Source: Luteolibacter sp. Y139 (GTDB taxonomy: Bacteria; Verrucomicrobiota; Verrucomicrobiia; Verrucomicrobiales; Akkermansiaceae). From it: a stretch of DNA of 64,000 nucleotides. The stretch lies in contig NZ_JBBUKT010000001.1 of NCBI RefSeq assembly GCF_038066715.1, positions 1,157,924-1,221,923 of the forward strand, in the 5' to 3' direction. The notes beneath the pieces are model-generated. The model had not been told where the DNA came from, did not search any database, and was given only the letters and a program-made list of their open reading frames with translations. This document shows positions 1 to 7,457 of this stretch, in pieces. The position numbers and the translations under genes were made by a program. Each line of letters opens with the position of its first letter. Positions within the stretch are counted from its first letter, which is position 1.

Positions 1-435
1 GCGCGCCTGCTCGGATTCCCGTGCGTCGAGGATGCGGCGCTCCAGTTTCAAACGCTCCTTCACCTCGTCTTCCAGCCGCGCGGTGCGGTCGTGAACGCGA
101 GCCTCTAGGGTCTCATTGAGCTTTCTCAGCGAAATCACCAGCCATACCGGAACCATCAGCACCCCAAACCGCAGCATGACATTCCAGTAAGGCACATACA
201 CCGGAACCTCAGGCCCCGAGGTCACCAGGTCCGCATACAAGGAGACCCACGTGGCCACGATGGAGAACACGATGCTGGTGCGGGCGCTGGCATGACGAGT
301 CACCAGAAGGATCGGCAGCATGTAGAAAAACGCGCTGCCGAGCTGCGGCTCGATCCGCATATCGACCGCCCCGATGGCCGCGACCACCAGGGACCCGATC
401 AGCACCACCTGCCACGGCTTGGAGGGAAGAGTCAC
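1..435 (-). CDS. Sensor histidine kinase, N-terminal part (cut by window edge)
   Basis: Reading from a GTG at 433-435, 145 codons stay open to the window edge. The product starts MTLPSKPWQ, has three or four hydrophobic segments in the first ~100 residues (for example VVLIGSLVVAAIGAV and VMLRFGVLMVPVWLVISL), and then a charged coiled coil ending ERRILDARESEQAR. That linker is the usual lead-in to the HisKA_3 dimerisation box (E-x-x-R-I-x-R-D-L-H-D) of NarX/UhpB-type kinases, but the box itself lies outside the window, so the kinase call is an inference. The GTG overlaps the TGA of the upstream phosphatase gene by 4 bp, indicating co-transcription and translational coupling. No ligand can be assigned. 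Confidence 0.6.
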   Translation of the reverse strand, partial: MTLPSKPWQVVLIGSLVVAAIGAVDMRIEPQLGSAFFYMLPILLVTRHASARTSIVFSIVATWVSLYADLVTSGPEVPVYVPYWNVMLRFGVLMVPVWLVISLRKLNETLEARVHDRTARLEDEVKERLKLERRILDARESEQAR

Positions 436-1133
436 TGCGCGCCGCTTTCCGCTGTTTCCGTGGACCACCATTTCGAGAGACAGGCACCCGCGATGTCCGG
501 AATCGCGAGGCCGGATTCGGAGTAGTGCGAGCTGTCATTGAAAAGCATCAATCGTGCCCGCACCGGGTCCTTGAAATCGACGATATTCAGCGCGGCGGGA
601 TCTTGATCGAGATTGTCCCGGTAGCGCCGGGGATCGAAGCCGAGCAGCGAGCTGAGCAGGAGCCGGATCGTCGCCTTGTGGGACACGACGATCACTGGCT
701 TGCCCTGATGGTTCTTCACGATATCGAGCAGCGCGGGCAAGGCACGCGCGGTGACTTCCAAGCCGGTCTCGCCGCCGGGTGGTGCGTAGGTGAAGGGGTC
801 GCGGTCCCATGCGGTGACTTCCTCGGGGTAGGCCTGCTCGACTTCCCTGCGGGTCAGCTGCTCCCAGTGACCGTGGGAGATTTCCTTCAGGCCATCGCGC
901 GCGACCACTTTCGAACCGTGAGGCGCAGCGAGGATGCTCGCCGTTTCCATCGTGCGTCCCAGCGGCGAGGCATAGACGGCATCGACCGGGATCAAGCTCA
1001 GGCGTTCGGCAAGGCGGCGGACTTGCGTCCTGCCCTCATCGGAGAGCTCGACGTCGGTCGATCCGGCGAAGCGGTCCTCGGCAGTGAGGACCGTGGCCCC
1101 GTGGCGGATCAGGAAAATGCGGGTGATGGACAT
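432..1133 (-). CDS. Histidine phosphatase family protein (phosphoglycerate-mutase-like)
   Basis: A 233-residue protein with the family's RHG signature at residues 10-12 (His11 would be the phospho-accepting histidine), followed by the typical D-R-F-x-G-S-T-D-x-x-L-S-D-E-G segment and a second histidine in IVVSHKATIR. It matches the small broad-specificity GpmB/PhoE/CobC group of cytosolic phosphatases. The substrate cannot be read from sequence. It sits 19 bp downstream of an esterase gene and overlaps the next kinase gene by 4 bp, so it is inside a minus-strand operon. CobC (alpha-ribazole phosphatase) is possible, but no cobalamin genes are nearby. Confidence 0.8.
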   Translation of the reverse strand: MSITRIFLIRHGATVLTAEDRFAGSTDVELSDEGRTQVRRLAERLSLIPVDAVYASPLGRTMETASILAAPHGSKVVARDGLKEISHGHWEQLTRREVEQAYPEEVTAWDRDPFTYAPPGGETGLEVTARALPALLDIVKNHQGKPVIVVSHKATIRLLLSSLLGFDPRRYRDNLDQDPAALNIVDFKDPVRARLMLFNDSSHYSESGLAIPDIAGACLSKWWSTETAESGAQ

Positions 1134-1152
1134 GCCCCATCAGGGGACGCGA

Positions 1153-1791
1153 TCAAGCGCCCTTGTTCCAGCCGGAAATCCGTTCACTCAGCCATGCAAT
1201 CTCCTCCGGGAAGACCGTGTGGTCGTAGCCGCGGAAGATCTGCTTGGTGAGCGCCGCATTCGAGCGGGAGAGAATGCCTGCGCTTTCCTCGACGAACGGC
1301 AAAGGGATGTGCGGGTCGTGGTCGGCGCAGGCGAGCAGCACTGGCGTTTGCAACAGATCCGTTGGCTTCCGCGCAATCCCCTGCGGTCCGATCAAGGCGC
1401 TGCTCATTCCGGCGACAAGGCCGTAGCGCCGCGGATTGCGGTGGGCATACTCCAGCGCGAGACAGCCGCCTTGAGAAAAGCCGGCGATGCCGATGCGTTC
1501 ATCCGGGATACCGGCCGCGCGCGCTTCGTTCACGAGCTGATCCACCAGCGCAAGCCCGCTGGAAAGCCATGGCTCGTTTTCCTCCAGCGGCACGAAGAAG
1601 CGCTGCGGATACCACGTGAACTGGGTGGCCTGGGGCGCGAGGATCGCAAGATCCTGCGCAGGCAAATAGTCCGCGACGCCAGCGATGTCATGGGCATCGG
1701 CACCGCGGCCGTGGATCAGGATCAATACACCAGTGGCATCCGCGAGGGCCTTGCCGCGGCGCAAAGTATGGGAAACATCGTGGATGCTCAT
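1153..1791 (-). CDS. Carboxylesterase/phospholipase-type alpha/beta hydrolase (MhqD-like)
   Basis: A 212-residue cytosolic alpha/beta hydrolase of the phospholipase/carboxylesterase (YpfH/MhqD) family. The oxyanion segment is LIHGRGAD (residues ~26-33), the nucleophile is Ser106 in GFSQGG, the acid is likely Asp157 or Asp159 in ACADHDPHIP, and the histidine is His191 in YDHTVFPEE. Its ATG overlaps the stop codon of the upstream ring-cleaving dioxygenase gene by 4 bp (1788-1791). In Bacillus subtilis the equivalent pair (MhqD esterase, MhqO dioxygenase) protects against quinones and electrophiles. A similar role here is inferred from family and pairing, not shown. Confidence 0.78.
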   Translation of the reverse strand: MSIHDVSHTLRRGKALADATGVLILIHGRGADAHDIAGVADYLPAQDLAILAPQATQFTWYPQRFFVPLEENEPWLSSGLALVDQLVNEARAAGIPDERIGIAGFSQGGCLALEYAHRNPRRYGLVAGMSSALIGPQGIARKPTDLLQTPVLLACADHDPHIPLPFVEESAGILSRSNAALTKQIFRGYDHTVFPEEIAWLSERISGWNKGA

Positions 1792-2735
1792 GACAAGGAA
1801 GCGGCGGATTGGAGCGGAGGAAGGATTTGTTCGATGCGGGCGCGCAGGTGCTCGTGCTGTTTCGGCAGCTTGAGGCCAGTGCCGAGTGAAGCGGGTGCCT
1901 CATCGACGGCGAAGCCGGGATTCTCGGTCGCGATCTCGAAGAGAATGCCGCCCTTTTCGCGATAGTAGATCGAGTGGAAGTAGTCGCGATCCATCACCGG
2001 CGAGACCTGGTAACCGGACTTGATCAGCTCGTCCTGCTTCTTCAGCTCGGTTTCATCGTCCGGCACACTCCACGCAATGTGATGGATGGTTCCCGAGCCA
2101 CCGGTCCCACGTGGGCCGGAGCTCTGGATGACATCGGCATAGCGGCCCGAGCCACCGGGTCCGGCTTCGAAGCGGGCACGATCGCCCTCGCGCTTCACCA
2201 AGCGGAAGCCCATCTCGATCGACAGCAATCCTTCCGTCAGAGCGGGAAAGGCCACGGTCAGCTCGGCCGTGTGCAGTCCGCGCAAGGCGTGCTCTGCAGG
2301 AATGCCTGCGCCCGTCCAGCCGCTGCGGCTGTCATTCGCCACGGCCACGATTTCGACGGGGATCTTGTCGGGATCAACGAAGGCCAGCACTTCTTCACCG
2401 AAGCGGTTCTTGCGCTCCACGGCGACACCACGCTTCTCAAGCCTTTCTTGCCAATAGCCGAGTGAGCCTTCCGGCGCGGAGAAGACTAGCGCCGTGGTTT
2501 GGCCGCTGCCGACACGACCGCGGGCATCGTGGCCGGGCCAATAGAAGAAGGTCACGATGCTGCCGGGCGTGCCGTTTTCATCGCCGTAGTAAAGATGGTA
2601 GGCGGAGGGGTCGTCGAAATTGACGGTCTTTTTCACCATCCGCAGGCCGAGCAAGCCGGCGTAGAAGTCGATGTTCCGCTGCGGGTCGCTCGCGATCGCG
2701 GTGACGTGATGGATGCCTGTGATTTCCGGTTTCAT
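1788..2735 (-). CDS. Ring-cleaving dioxygenase of the VOC superfamily (MhqO-like)
   Basis: A 315-residue two-module vicinal-oxygen-chelate protein. The first module opens ITGIHHVTAIASDPQRN and continues with VNFDDPSAYHLYYGDE; the second carries IHHIAWSVPD and ends DYFHSIYYREKGGILFEIATENPGF. The paired histidines and the late glutamate (LFEIAT) are the expected metal ligands. Length and motifs match the MhqO/LinE/YkcA hydroquinone-type dioxygenases. I placed the start at the ATG at 2733-2735 (MKPEITG) because upstream residues are low-quality Arg/Ser-rich sequence overlapping the neighbouring cupin gene. It is coupled to the downstream esterase by an ATGA overlap, suggesting joint detoxification of quinones or chlorinated aromatics. 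Confidence 0.85.
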   Translation of the reverse strand: MKPEITGIHHVTAIASDPQRNIDFYAGLLGLRMVKKTVNFDDPSAYHLYYGDENGTPGSIVTFFYWPGHDARGRVGSGQTTALVFSAPEGSLGYWQERLEKRGVAVERKNRFGEEVLAFVDPDKIPVEIVAVANDSRSGWTGAGIPAEHALRGLHTAELTVAFPALTEGLLSIEMGFRLVKREGDRARFEAGPGGSGRYADVIQSSGPRGTGGSGTIHHIAWSVPDDETELKKQDELIKSGYQVSPVMDRDYFHSIYYREKGGILFEIATENPGFAVDEAPASLGTGLKLPKQHEHLRARIEQILPPLQSAASLS

Positions 2736-2748
2736 GATCGTGTTACTT

Positions 2749-3099
2749 TTAGAAGATGGGAATGAAGAGTGAACGCCGCACGCCTGCGCTAAGCTGCTTC
2801 GTGCGATGGCCGCGGCCCTGCGTGTCTTCCACGAGCAGGAGGTCGCCGCCACCAAACTCACGCACCTCGCCGTCACCGGTTTCAATCGAAATCCGGCCAT
2901 CTAACAAAACGATCCACTGCTTCCGCGGCGCGGGATGCCAGTCGTAGTCGTAGCTGGAATCCGTTTCGCGGAAGACCACGGCACCGGCGGGCAGATCGGC
3001 GGATAGGCGGCCGATCTCGCCGGCGTCATTCAGCGGGATCGCGATGTCCTCGAAGCGGGTGACCCCGTTGGCATCGGCGTGGATTCGGGTGGCGTTCAC
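2749..3099 (-). CDS. Small cupin-domain protein
   Basis: A 116-residue single-domain cupin. The middle shows the conserved beta-barrel pattern: a proline-containing acidic turn (DYDWHPAPRKQWIVLLDGRISIETGDGE) followed by the second cupin motif (FGGGDLLLVEDTQGRGH). The start is a GTG at 3097-3099; no ATG fits as well. It lies 13 bp upstream of the dioxygenase start on the same strand and is probably co-transcribed with it. Such stand-alone cupins bind a metal or small ligand; substrate and role are unknown. An accessory role in aromatic or quinone metabolism is only suggested by position. Confidence 0.72.
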   Translation of the reverse strand: MNATRIHADANGVTRFEDIAIPLNDAGEIGRLSADLPAGAVVFRETDSSYDYDWHPAPRKQWIVLLDGRISIETGDGEVREFGGGDLLLVEDTQGRGHRTKQLSAGVRRSLFIPIF

Positions 3100-3142
3100 G
3101 GCATGAGACTACCGCATTCCCACGATCCGGGAAATGCCACGT

Positions 3143-3183
3143 CGGAGGGCTGAGCATGATACCGGGACATGCCCCGCCCTCCG
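3143..3183 (-). terminator. Inverted repeat downstream of the SDR gene
   Basis: Perfect 8-bp arms CGGAGGGC (3143-3150) and GCCCTCCG (3176-3183) with a 25-nt loop lie just after the stop of the short-chain dehydrogenase gene on the minus strand. No clear T tract follows, so a terminator role is tentative. Confidence 0.4.
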
Positions 3184-3196
3184 ATGGCCATGTGAC

Positions 3197-3949
3197 TTAC
3201 ATTCCAAATCCGCCATCCACCCCGAGCGCGATGCCCGTGGTGAAGCCGGAAAGCGGCGAACACAGGTAGAGCACCGCCTCGGCAACTTCCTCCGGCTTCC
3301 CGAAACGGCCCACGGGATGCAGGCCCGTCATGTAGGCCTGCACCTGCGGGTCGCCACGAAGACCGGCGGTCATGTCGGTCTCAATGACGGCCGGACAGAC
3401 TGCATTGACCCGCACGCCGGATTTCGCGTTCTCAAGTGCCGCGCTCTTGGTCAGTCCTATCACCGCTGACTTGCTCGCGTTGTAGATGGCGCAGTTCGGG
3501 ATGGGCCGGATGCCGAGCACGGAGGCGTTGTTCACGATGCAACCACCGCCGGACTTCTGGATCGCTGGGATCTGATGCTTGAGGCACAGCGCCACGCCAC
3601 CGACATTGATCGCGAGTGTTCTCTGGATAATCTCGGCGGTCACTTCCGTGATGGGAGCGCCTTCGAGATGGACGCCCGCGTTGTTGAACGCGAAGTCCAG
3701 CCTGCCGAACTTGTCGAGCGTCGTGGAAACGAGGTTTTCGATGTCCGCTTCTTCCGCGATGTCGGTCCGCACGAACAAACCTTTGCCACCGGCTTGCTCG
3801 ATCAGAGCGACCGACTCCGCACCTTCGCTTTCACGACGACCTGCGACCACGACGCTCGCGCCCTGCGCTGCGAAGGCAATCGCGGTGGCACGCCCGATGC
3901 CGGCAGTACCACCGGTGACGATGATGACCTTTCCTGAATGCGTTTTCAT
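3197..3949 (-). CDS. Short-chain dehydrogenase/reductase (classical SDR)
   Basis: A 250-residue classical SDR oxidoreductase. The Rossmann nucleotide-binding motif is TGGTAGIG near the N terminus. The NNAG motif is in AFNNAGVH. The catalytic Ser-Tyr-Lys set is visible as NNASVLGIRPIPNCAIYNASK. The arginines after beta-strand 2 (VAGRRESEG) favour NADP(H) over NAD(H). The substrate is unknown; relatives are usually annotated glucose 1-dehydrogenase-like or 3-oxoacyl-ACP reductase-like without proof. It follows the chloroperoxidase-like hydrolase gene (12-bp gap), so the two are probably one transcript, and an inverted repeat after its stop may end it. Confidence 0.88.
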   Translation of the reverse strand: MKTHSGKVIIVTGGTAGIGRATAIAFAAQGASVVVAGRRESEGAESVALIEQAGGKGLFVRTDIAEEADIENLVSTTLDKFGRLDFAFNNAGVHLEGAPITEVTAEIIQRTLAINVGGVALCLKHQIPAIQKSGGGCIVNNASVLGIRPIPNCAIYNASKSAVIGLTKSAALENAKSGVRVNAVCPAVIETDMTAGLRGDPQVQAYMTGLHPVGRFGKPEEVAEAVLYLCSPLSGFTTGIALGVDGGFGM

Positions 3950-3961
3950 CAGTGTGTCGGA

Positions 3962-4792
3962 TCAAGAACGAGCAAACGCCAGCAGATCCGAGTTGAGCTG
4001 ATCCTTCGCGGTATCGCCGAGGCTATGACCACCGCCCGGGTAGATCTTGAGCTCGGCATTTGGCACCAGCTTCGAGGAGATCATCGCTGAAGCGCCAATC
4101 GGCACGATCTGGTCGTCGTCGCCGTGGATGATCAAGGTAGGCACATCGATCTTCTTCAAATCCTCTGTGAAGTCGGTTTCCGAGAATGCCTTGATGCAAT
4201 CGTAGGCGTTCTTGTGCCCCGACATCATGCCCTGAAGCCACCACGATTGGATGAGGCCTTGCGAGACTTTCGCGCCCGGGCGGTTGAACCCGAAAAATGG
4301 ACCGCTGGCGACATCGAGGAAGAACTGCGCACGGTCCGCGAGGTAAGCGGCGCGGAAACCATCAAACACTTCCATCGGCAAGCCGCCCGGGTTCGCCGCG
4401 GTCTTCAACATGATCGGCGGCACGGCTCCCATGAGAACGGCCTTCTTCACACGCTTCGTGCCATGGCGGCCGATGTAGCGCGCGACTTCGCCACCTCCAG
4501 TGGAGTGACCGATCATGACGGCATCCTTCACATCGAGTTGCTCGAAGAGCTCGGCGAGGTCGTCGGCATACTGGTCCATGTGATTGCCGTCCCACGGCTG
4601 GCTGGAGCGGCCGTGACCGCGGCGGTCGTGGCCGATGCAGCGGAAGCCGTGTGAGGCGAGGTGGAACATCTGTGCTTCCCACGCATCGGCCGTCAGTGGC
4701 CAGCCGTGGCTGAAGGTGACGATGGGGCCGTCCTTCGGGCCCCAATCCTTGTAATAGATGGTGGTGCCGTCCTTGGTGGTAATGGTGCTCAT
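3962..4792 (-). CDS. Alpha/beta hydrolase, cofactor-free haloperoxidase type
   Basis: A 276-residue alpha/beta hydrolase with the full signature of the non-heme chloroperoxidase/aryl esterase family: oxyanion region FSHGWPL, the segment [15 protein letters not shown], nucleophile Ser97 in GHSTGGG, acid in [12 protein letters not shown] and the catalytic histidine in [10 protein letters not shown]. No signal peptide is seen, so it should act in the cytosol. In vivo these enzymes are mostly esterases or perhydrolases; halogenation is an in vitro side activity. It is directly upstream of the SDR gene in the same direction. Confidence 0.88.
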   Translation of the reverse strand: MSTITTKDGTTIYYKDWGPKDGPIVTFSHGWPLTADAWEAQMFHLASHGFRCIGHDRRGHGRSSQPWDGNHMDQYADDLAELFEQLDVKDAVMIGHSTGGGEVARYIGRHGTKRVKKAVLMGAVPPIMLKTAANPGGLPMEVFDGFRAAYLADRAQFFLDVASGPFFGFNRPGAKVSQGLIQSWWLQGMMSGHKNAYDCIKAFSETDFTEDLKKIDVPTLIIHGDDDQIVPIGASAMISSKLVPNAELKIYPGGGHSLGDTAKDQLNSDLLAFARS

Positions 4793-4825
4793 TTCAGTTC
4801 TGGGGTTGGGGTTGAATCGGAAAAA

Positions 4826-5653
4826 CTATGCAGAGACAGGTATCGGTGGCGATGCGGATTCGCGCGAATCGGCCTGCGCCGTGGCCCATGACAGCGCGTA
4901 GTCGGCGACCTCCTCCCAGCCACTCTCGGCGATGATGTAGTGGCTACGACCGGGGAATTCCTTGAACTCGGTGATCGCGCTGGATCGATACTTGCGGAAA
5001 TTCTTCCGGTTGAGGGCGGACGGCATGATCACATCCTTCTCGCCTCCAATCAGCAGCAGCGGCGAGCGCTTGTCGTTGGCGAAATCGACAAACGTCGGGG
5101 CATTGACCATGAAGTTGGCGAGCGCCGCCTGGAAAATCGCGCGTCCGGATGCGGGGATCGCGACGCTTTCATACGCTTCCCGCACCTCCGTCTCGGAGAG
5201 CGTGTTCGCGAAGACTTTCCAAAACTGCCGCAAGGTGAACAGGAACGTACCTCGCAACGTCGCAGGCTTCAGAAATGCGGGTAGTAACGCGAGGTATGTG
5301 GAAAGCGGCAAAATGTAGACACCCTTCGGCGGCACCGAATCAATCGCCACGCCGACTGCGCCGAGACCGCGATCGATCAGCACCTGCGTGATCACGCCAC
5401 CATAGGAATGGCCGATGATGATCGGCGCTTCCGGCAAGCCGCGAATGATCTCCGCGTAATGCTCGATCACTTGTTCCGCGCCCACGCTATTCAGGCTCGA
5501 AGCATCGCGGCGCATCGCGGCGGCGTCATCGCTGACACCCGGCCACGCTGGCGTGAGCACCTGATGGCCACGGGATTCATAGTAGCTGCGGAACTTGTCC
5601 CAGCAATGCGGGGTCACCCACAGGCCGTGGACCAATACGATGGGGCGTTTCAT
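4826..5653 (-). CDS. Alpha/beta fold hydrolase
   Basis: A 275-residue alpha/beta hydrolase starting MKRPIVLVHGLWVTPHCW at the ATG at 5651-5653. An in-frame extension of ten residues to 5683 is less likely because the hydrolase fold begins right at PIVLVHG. The nucleophile is Ser83 in GHSYGG, the acid region is LLIGGEKDVIMP and the histidine is in FPGRSHYIIAESGWEE. The substrate is unknown; relatives are annotated as generic esterases or lipases. It precedes the haloperoxidase-like hydrolase by 33 bp on the same strand, giving two unrelated-looking hydrolases and an SDR in one stretch. Confidence 0.85.
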   Translation of the reverse strand: MKRPIVLVHGLWVTPHCWDKFRSYYESRGHQVLTPAWPGVSDDAAAMRRDASSLNSVGAEQVIEHYAEIIRGLPEAPIIIGHSYGGVITQVLIDRGLGAVGVAIDSVPPKGVYILPLSTYLALLPAFLKPATLRGTFLFTLRQFWKVFANTLSETEVREAYESVAIPASGRAIFQAALANFMVNAPTFVDFANDKRSPLLLIGGEKDVIMPSALNRKNFRKYRSSAITEFKEFPGRSHYIIAESGWEEVADYALSWATAQADSRESASPPIPVSA

Positions 5654-5722
5654 GGGGAGAAGAAGGAAGGCTCCCCTCCTCATGGGGCTTCTTCTCCTCG
5701 CGTGACGGAATTTTTTCCGGAA

Positions 5723-7420
5723 TCACGAATAGGTGCCGAGCACCTGATGCACGCCTTCCACGGCCATGCCGCCTTCGCCGACGGCAGCCGAACAGCGCTT
5801 GACCGATCCGGAGCGGACATCGCCGCACGCGAAGATGCCGGGGTGGCTGGTTTCCAAGGCACGTGGCGGGCGGCTCGCGTCCTTCCACGCCGGTGAGTCG
5901 GCGACCGCGGGGCCGGTCTTGATGAAGCCCTTCTCATCCCGCTCGATCTCCGGCGGCAGCCAGCTCGAGCAGGGCTTCGCGCCGATCATGGAAAAGACCG
6001 CGCGGGTTTCGACGGTGCGACGTTCGCCCGTCTGGGTGTTTTCCAGTTCGACGGCTTCGAGGCATTTCCCGCCGGTCATCTTGCGGACCTCGGTGTGGTA
6101 GAGGATCTCGATGTTCGGCTTCGTTTCCACGCGCCGCGAGAGGTAGCTCGACATGGTCGCCGCGAGTCCGCTGCCGCGGATGACCAGCAGCACCTTCTCG
6201 GCGCTCTCGGAGAGGAACATCGCAGCTTGTCCGGCGGAGTTTCCGCCACCCACGACGATGGCAGTCGCGCCGCGGCAGAACTGACACTCCATCGCGGTTG
6301 CCGCGTAGTAGACACCGACTCCTTCGAAGTCTTCACGCCCCTCCGCTTCGATACGGCGGTATTGAGCGCCGGTCGCGATGATCACGCACTTCGCGCGCAG
6401 CGTCGCGGAACAGCCCTCGCCTTGTAGTTCTATCCCATACTCGCCATCGGCGAAGCCAAGCGTCAGTGCCTGGCAGGGCGTGGAAAATTTCGCGCCGAAA
6501 CGGAATGCCTGAAGCTGCGCGCGGTAGGTGAGCTCGCCGCCGCTGACGCCAGTGGGAAAGCCAAAGAAATTCTCGATGAGCGACGAAGAACCCGCCTGCC
6601 CGCCCGGCGCGTAGCTTTCCATCACCACCGTGTGCAAGCCCTCCGATGCCGCGCAAACGGCTGCTGCGAGCCCCGCTGGCCCAGCGCCGACGATGGCAAC
6701 ATCGCACAGGATCTCCGTGGTACCTTCGGCTGCGAGTGGACGCAACAGGCCGGCGATCTGCGCGACTTCCCGCAACGACGGCCGGCGCAGTGGAGCACCG
6801 GTGGCGGAGATCAGCACCGGCAGGTCACGATCGGTCACGTTCAGCCGTGCACAGAGGGCCTTGCCATCATCGCTGTCGGTCTTGATGAGCCGGTGGGGGA
6901 TGTGATTCTTGTCGAGGAAGTCGTGGATCAGGTGTCCGTCGCGCGATCCCTTTACCGCGAGCACGCGCAGGCCCGAGAAATCGCGGTCGCGCCGCAACCG
7001 TTCGCGGCGCATGATGAAGGCATTGACGATGGGCTCACCCACGCCCGGCAATTCGGAGAGCGCTTTCCGCAATACCACCGCAGGAACCTCGAGGATCTCC
7101 GTCTCTTCCGCCTTGCCGCGCCCGGTGCCCAAGGCGGAGGTGCCATTGAGCATGGACACATCGCCGAGGAAATCCCGCGGTTGCCCCACGCCGAGGAGAA
7201 GTTCCTTTCCATCGCGTGGCTCGAAGACTTCAAGTTCGCCGCTCAGGATCACGATCATGGGTAGATCCCGCTGGCCGGCCTTGAAGACGACCTCGTCCCG
7301 CCGCACAACGCGCCTTTGGCCAAGTGGCTCCAGCATCGCGAGTTGGCGATCATCCAGCTTGGGGAATGCGACGCTCTCGGTGTCCCGATAGAATTGCTCG
7401 TCTTTCTCCTCTTCGGTCAT
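5723..7420 (-). CDS. cNMP-binding / glutaredoxin-like / thioredoxin-reductase-like fusion
   Basis: A 565-residue three-part protein. Residues ~25-130 form a cyclic-nucleotide-binding (Crp-type) sensor domain. Residues ~150-225 resemble a glutaredoxin/thioredoxin-fold insert (VKGSRDGHLIHDFLDKNHI, then DLPVLIS). Residues ~238-565 are a class II pyridine-nucleotide disulfide oxidoreductase of the thioredoxin-reductase type, with FAD motif GAGPAG (245-250), NAD(P)H motif GGGNSAG (391-397) and a C-terminal FAD motif GIFACGDVRSGSVKR. A Cys-X-X-Cys (CQFC, 379-382) sits where thioredoxin reductases carry the redox disulfide. It probably reduces a thiol partner under control of a nucleotide signal; both partner and signal are unknown. 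Confidence 0.85.
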   Translation of the reverse strand: MTEEEKDEQFYRDTESVAFPKLDDRQLAMLEPLGQRRVVRRDEVVFKAGQRDLPMIVILSGELEVFEPRDGKELLLGVGQPRDFLGDVSMLNGTSALGTGRGKAEETEILEVPAVVLRKALSELPGVGEPIVNAFIMRRERLRRDRDFSGLRVLAVKGSRDGHLIHDFLDKNHIPHRLIKTDSDDGKALCARLNVTDRDLPVLISATGAPLRRPSLREVAQIAGLLRPLAAEGTTEILCDVAIVGAGPAGLAAAVCAASEGLHTVVMESYAPGGQAGSSSLIENFFGFPTGVSGGELTYRAQLQAFRFGAKFSTPCQALTLGFADGEYGIELQGEGCSATLRAKCVIIATGAQYRRIEAEGREDFEGVGVYYAATAMECQFCRGATAIVVGGGNSAGQAAMFLSESAEKVLLVIRGSGLAATMSSYLSRRVETKPNIEILYHTEVRKMTGGKCLEAVELENTQTGERRTVETRAVFSMIGAKPCSSWLPPEIERDEKGFIKTGPAVADSPAWKDASRPPRALETSHPGIFACGDVRSGSVKRCSAAVGEGGMAVEGVHQVLGTYS

Positions 7421-7457
7421 GCCCGAAACGATTAGCTGCTTGTTCCCGCCGTGCGAA

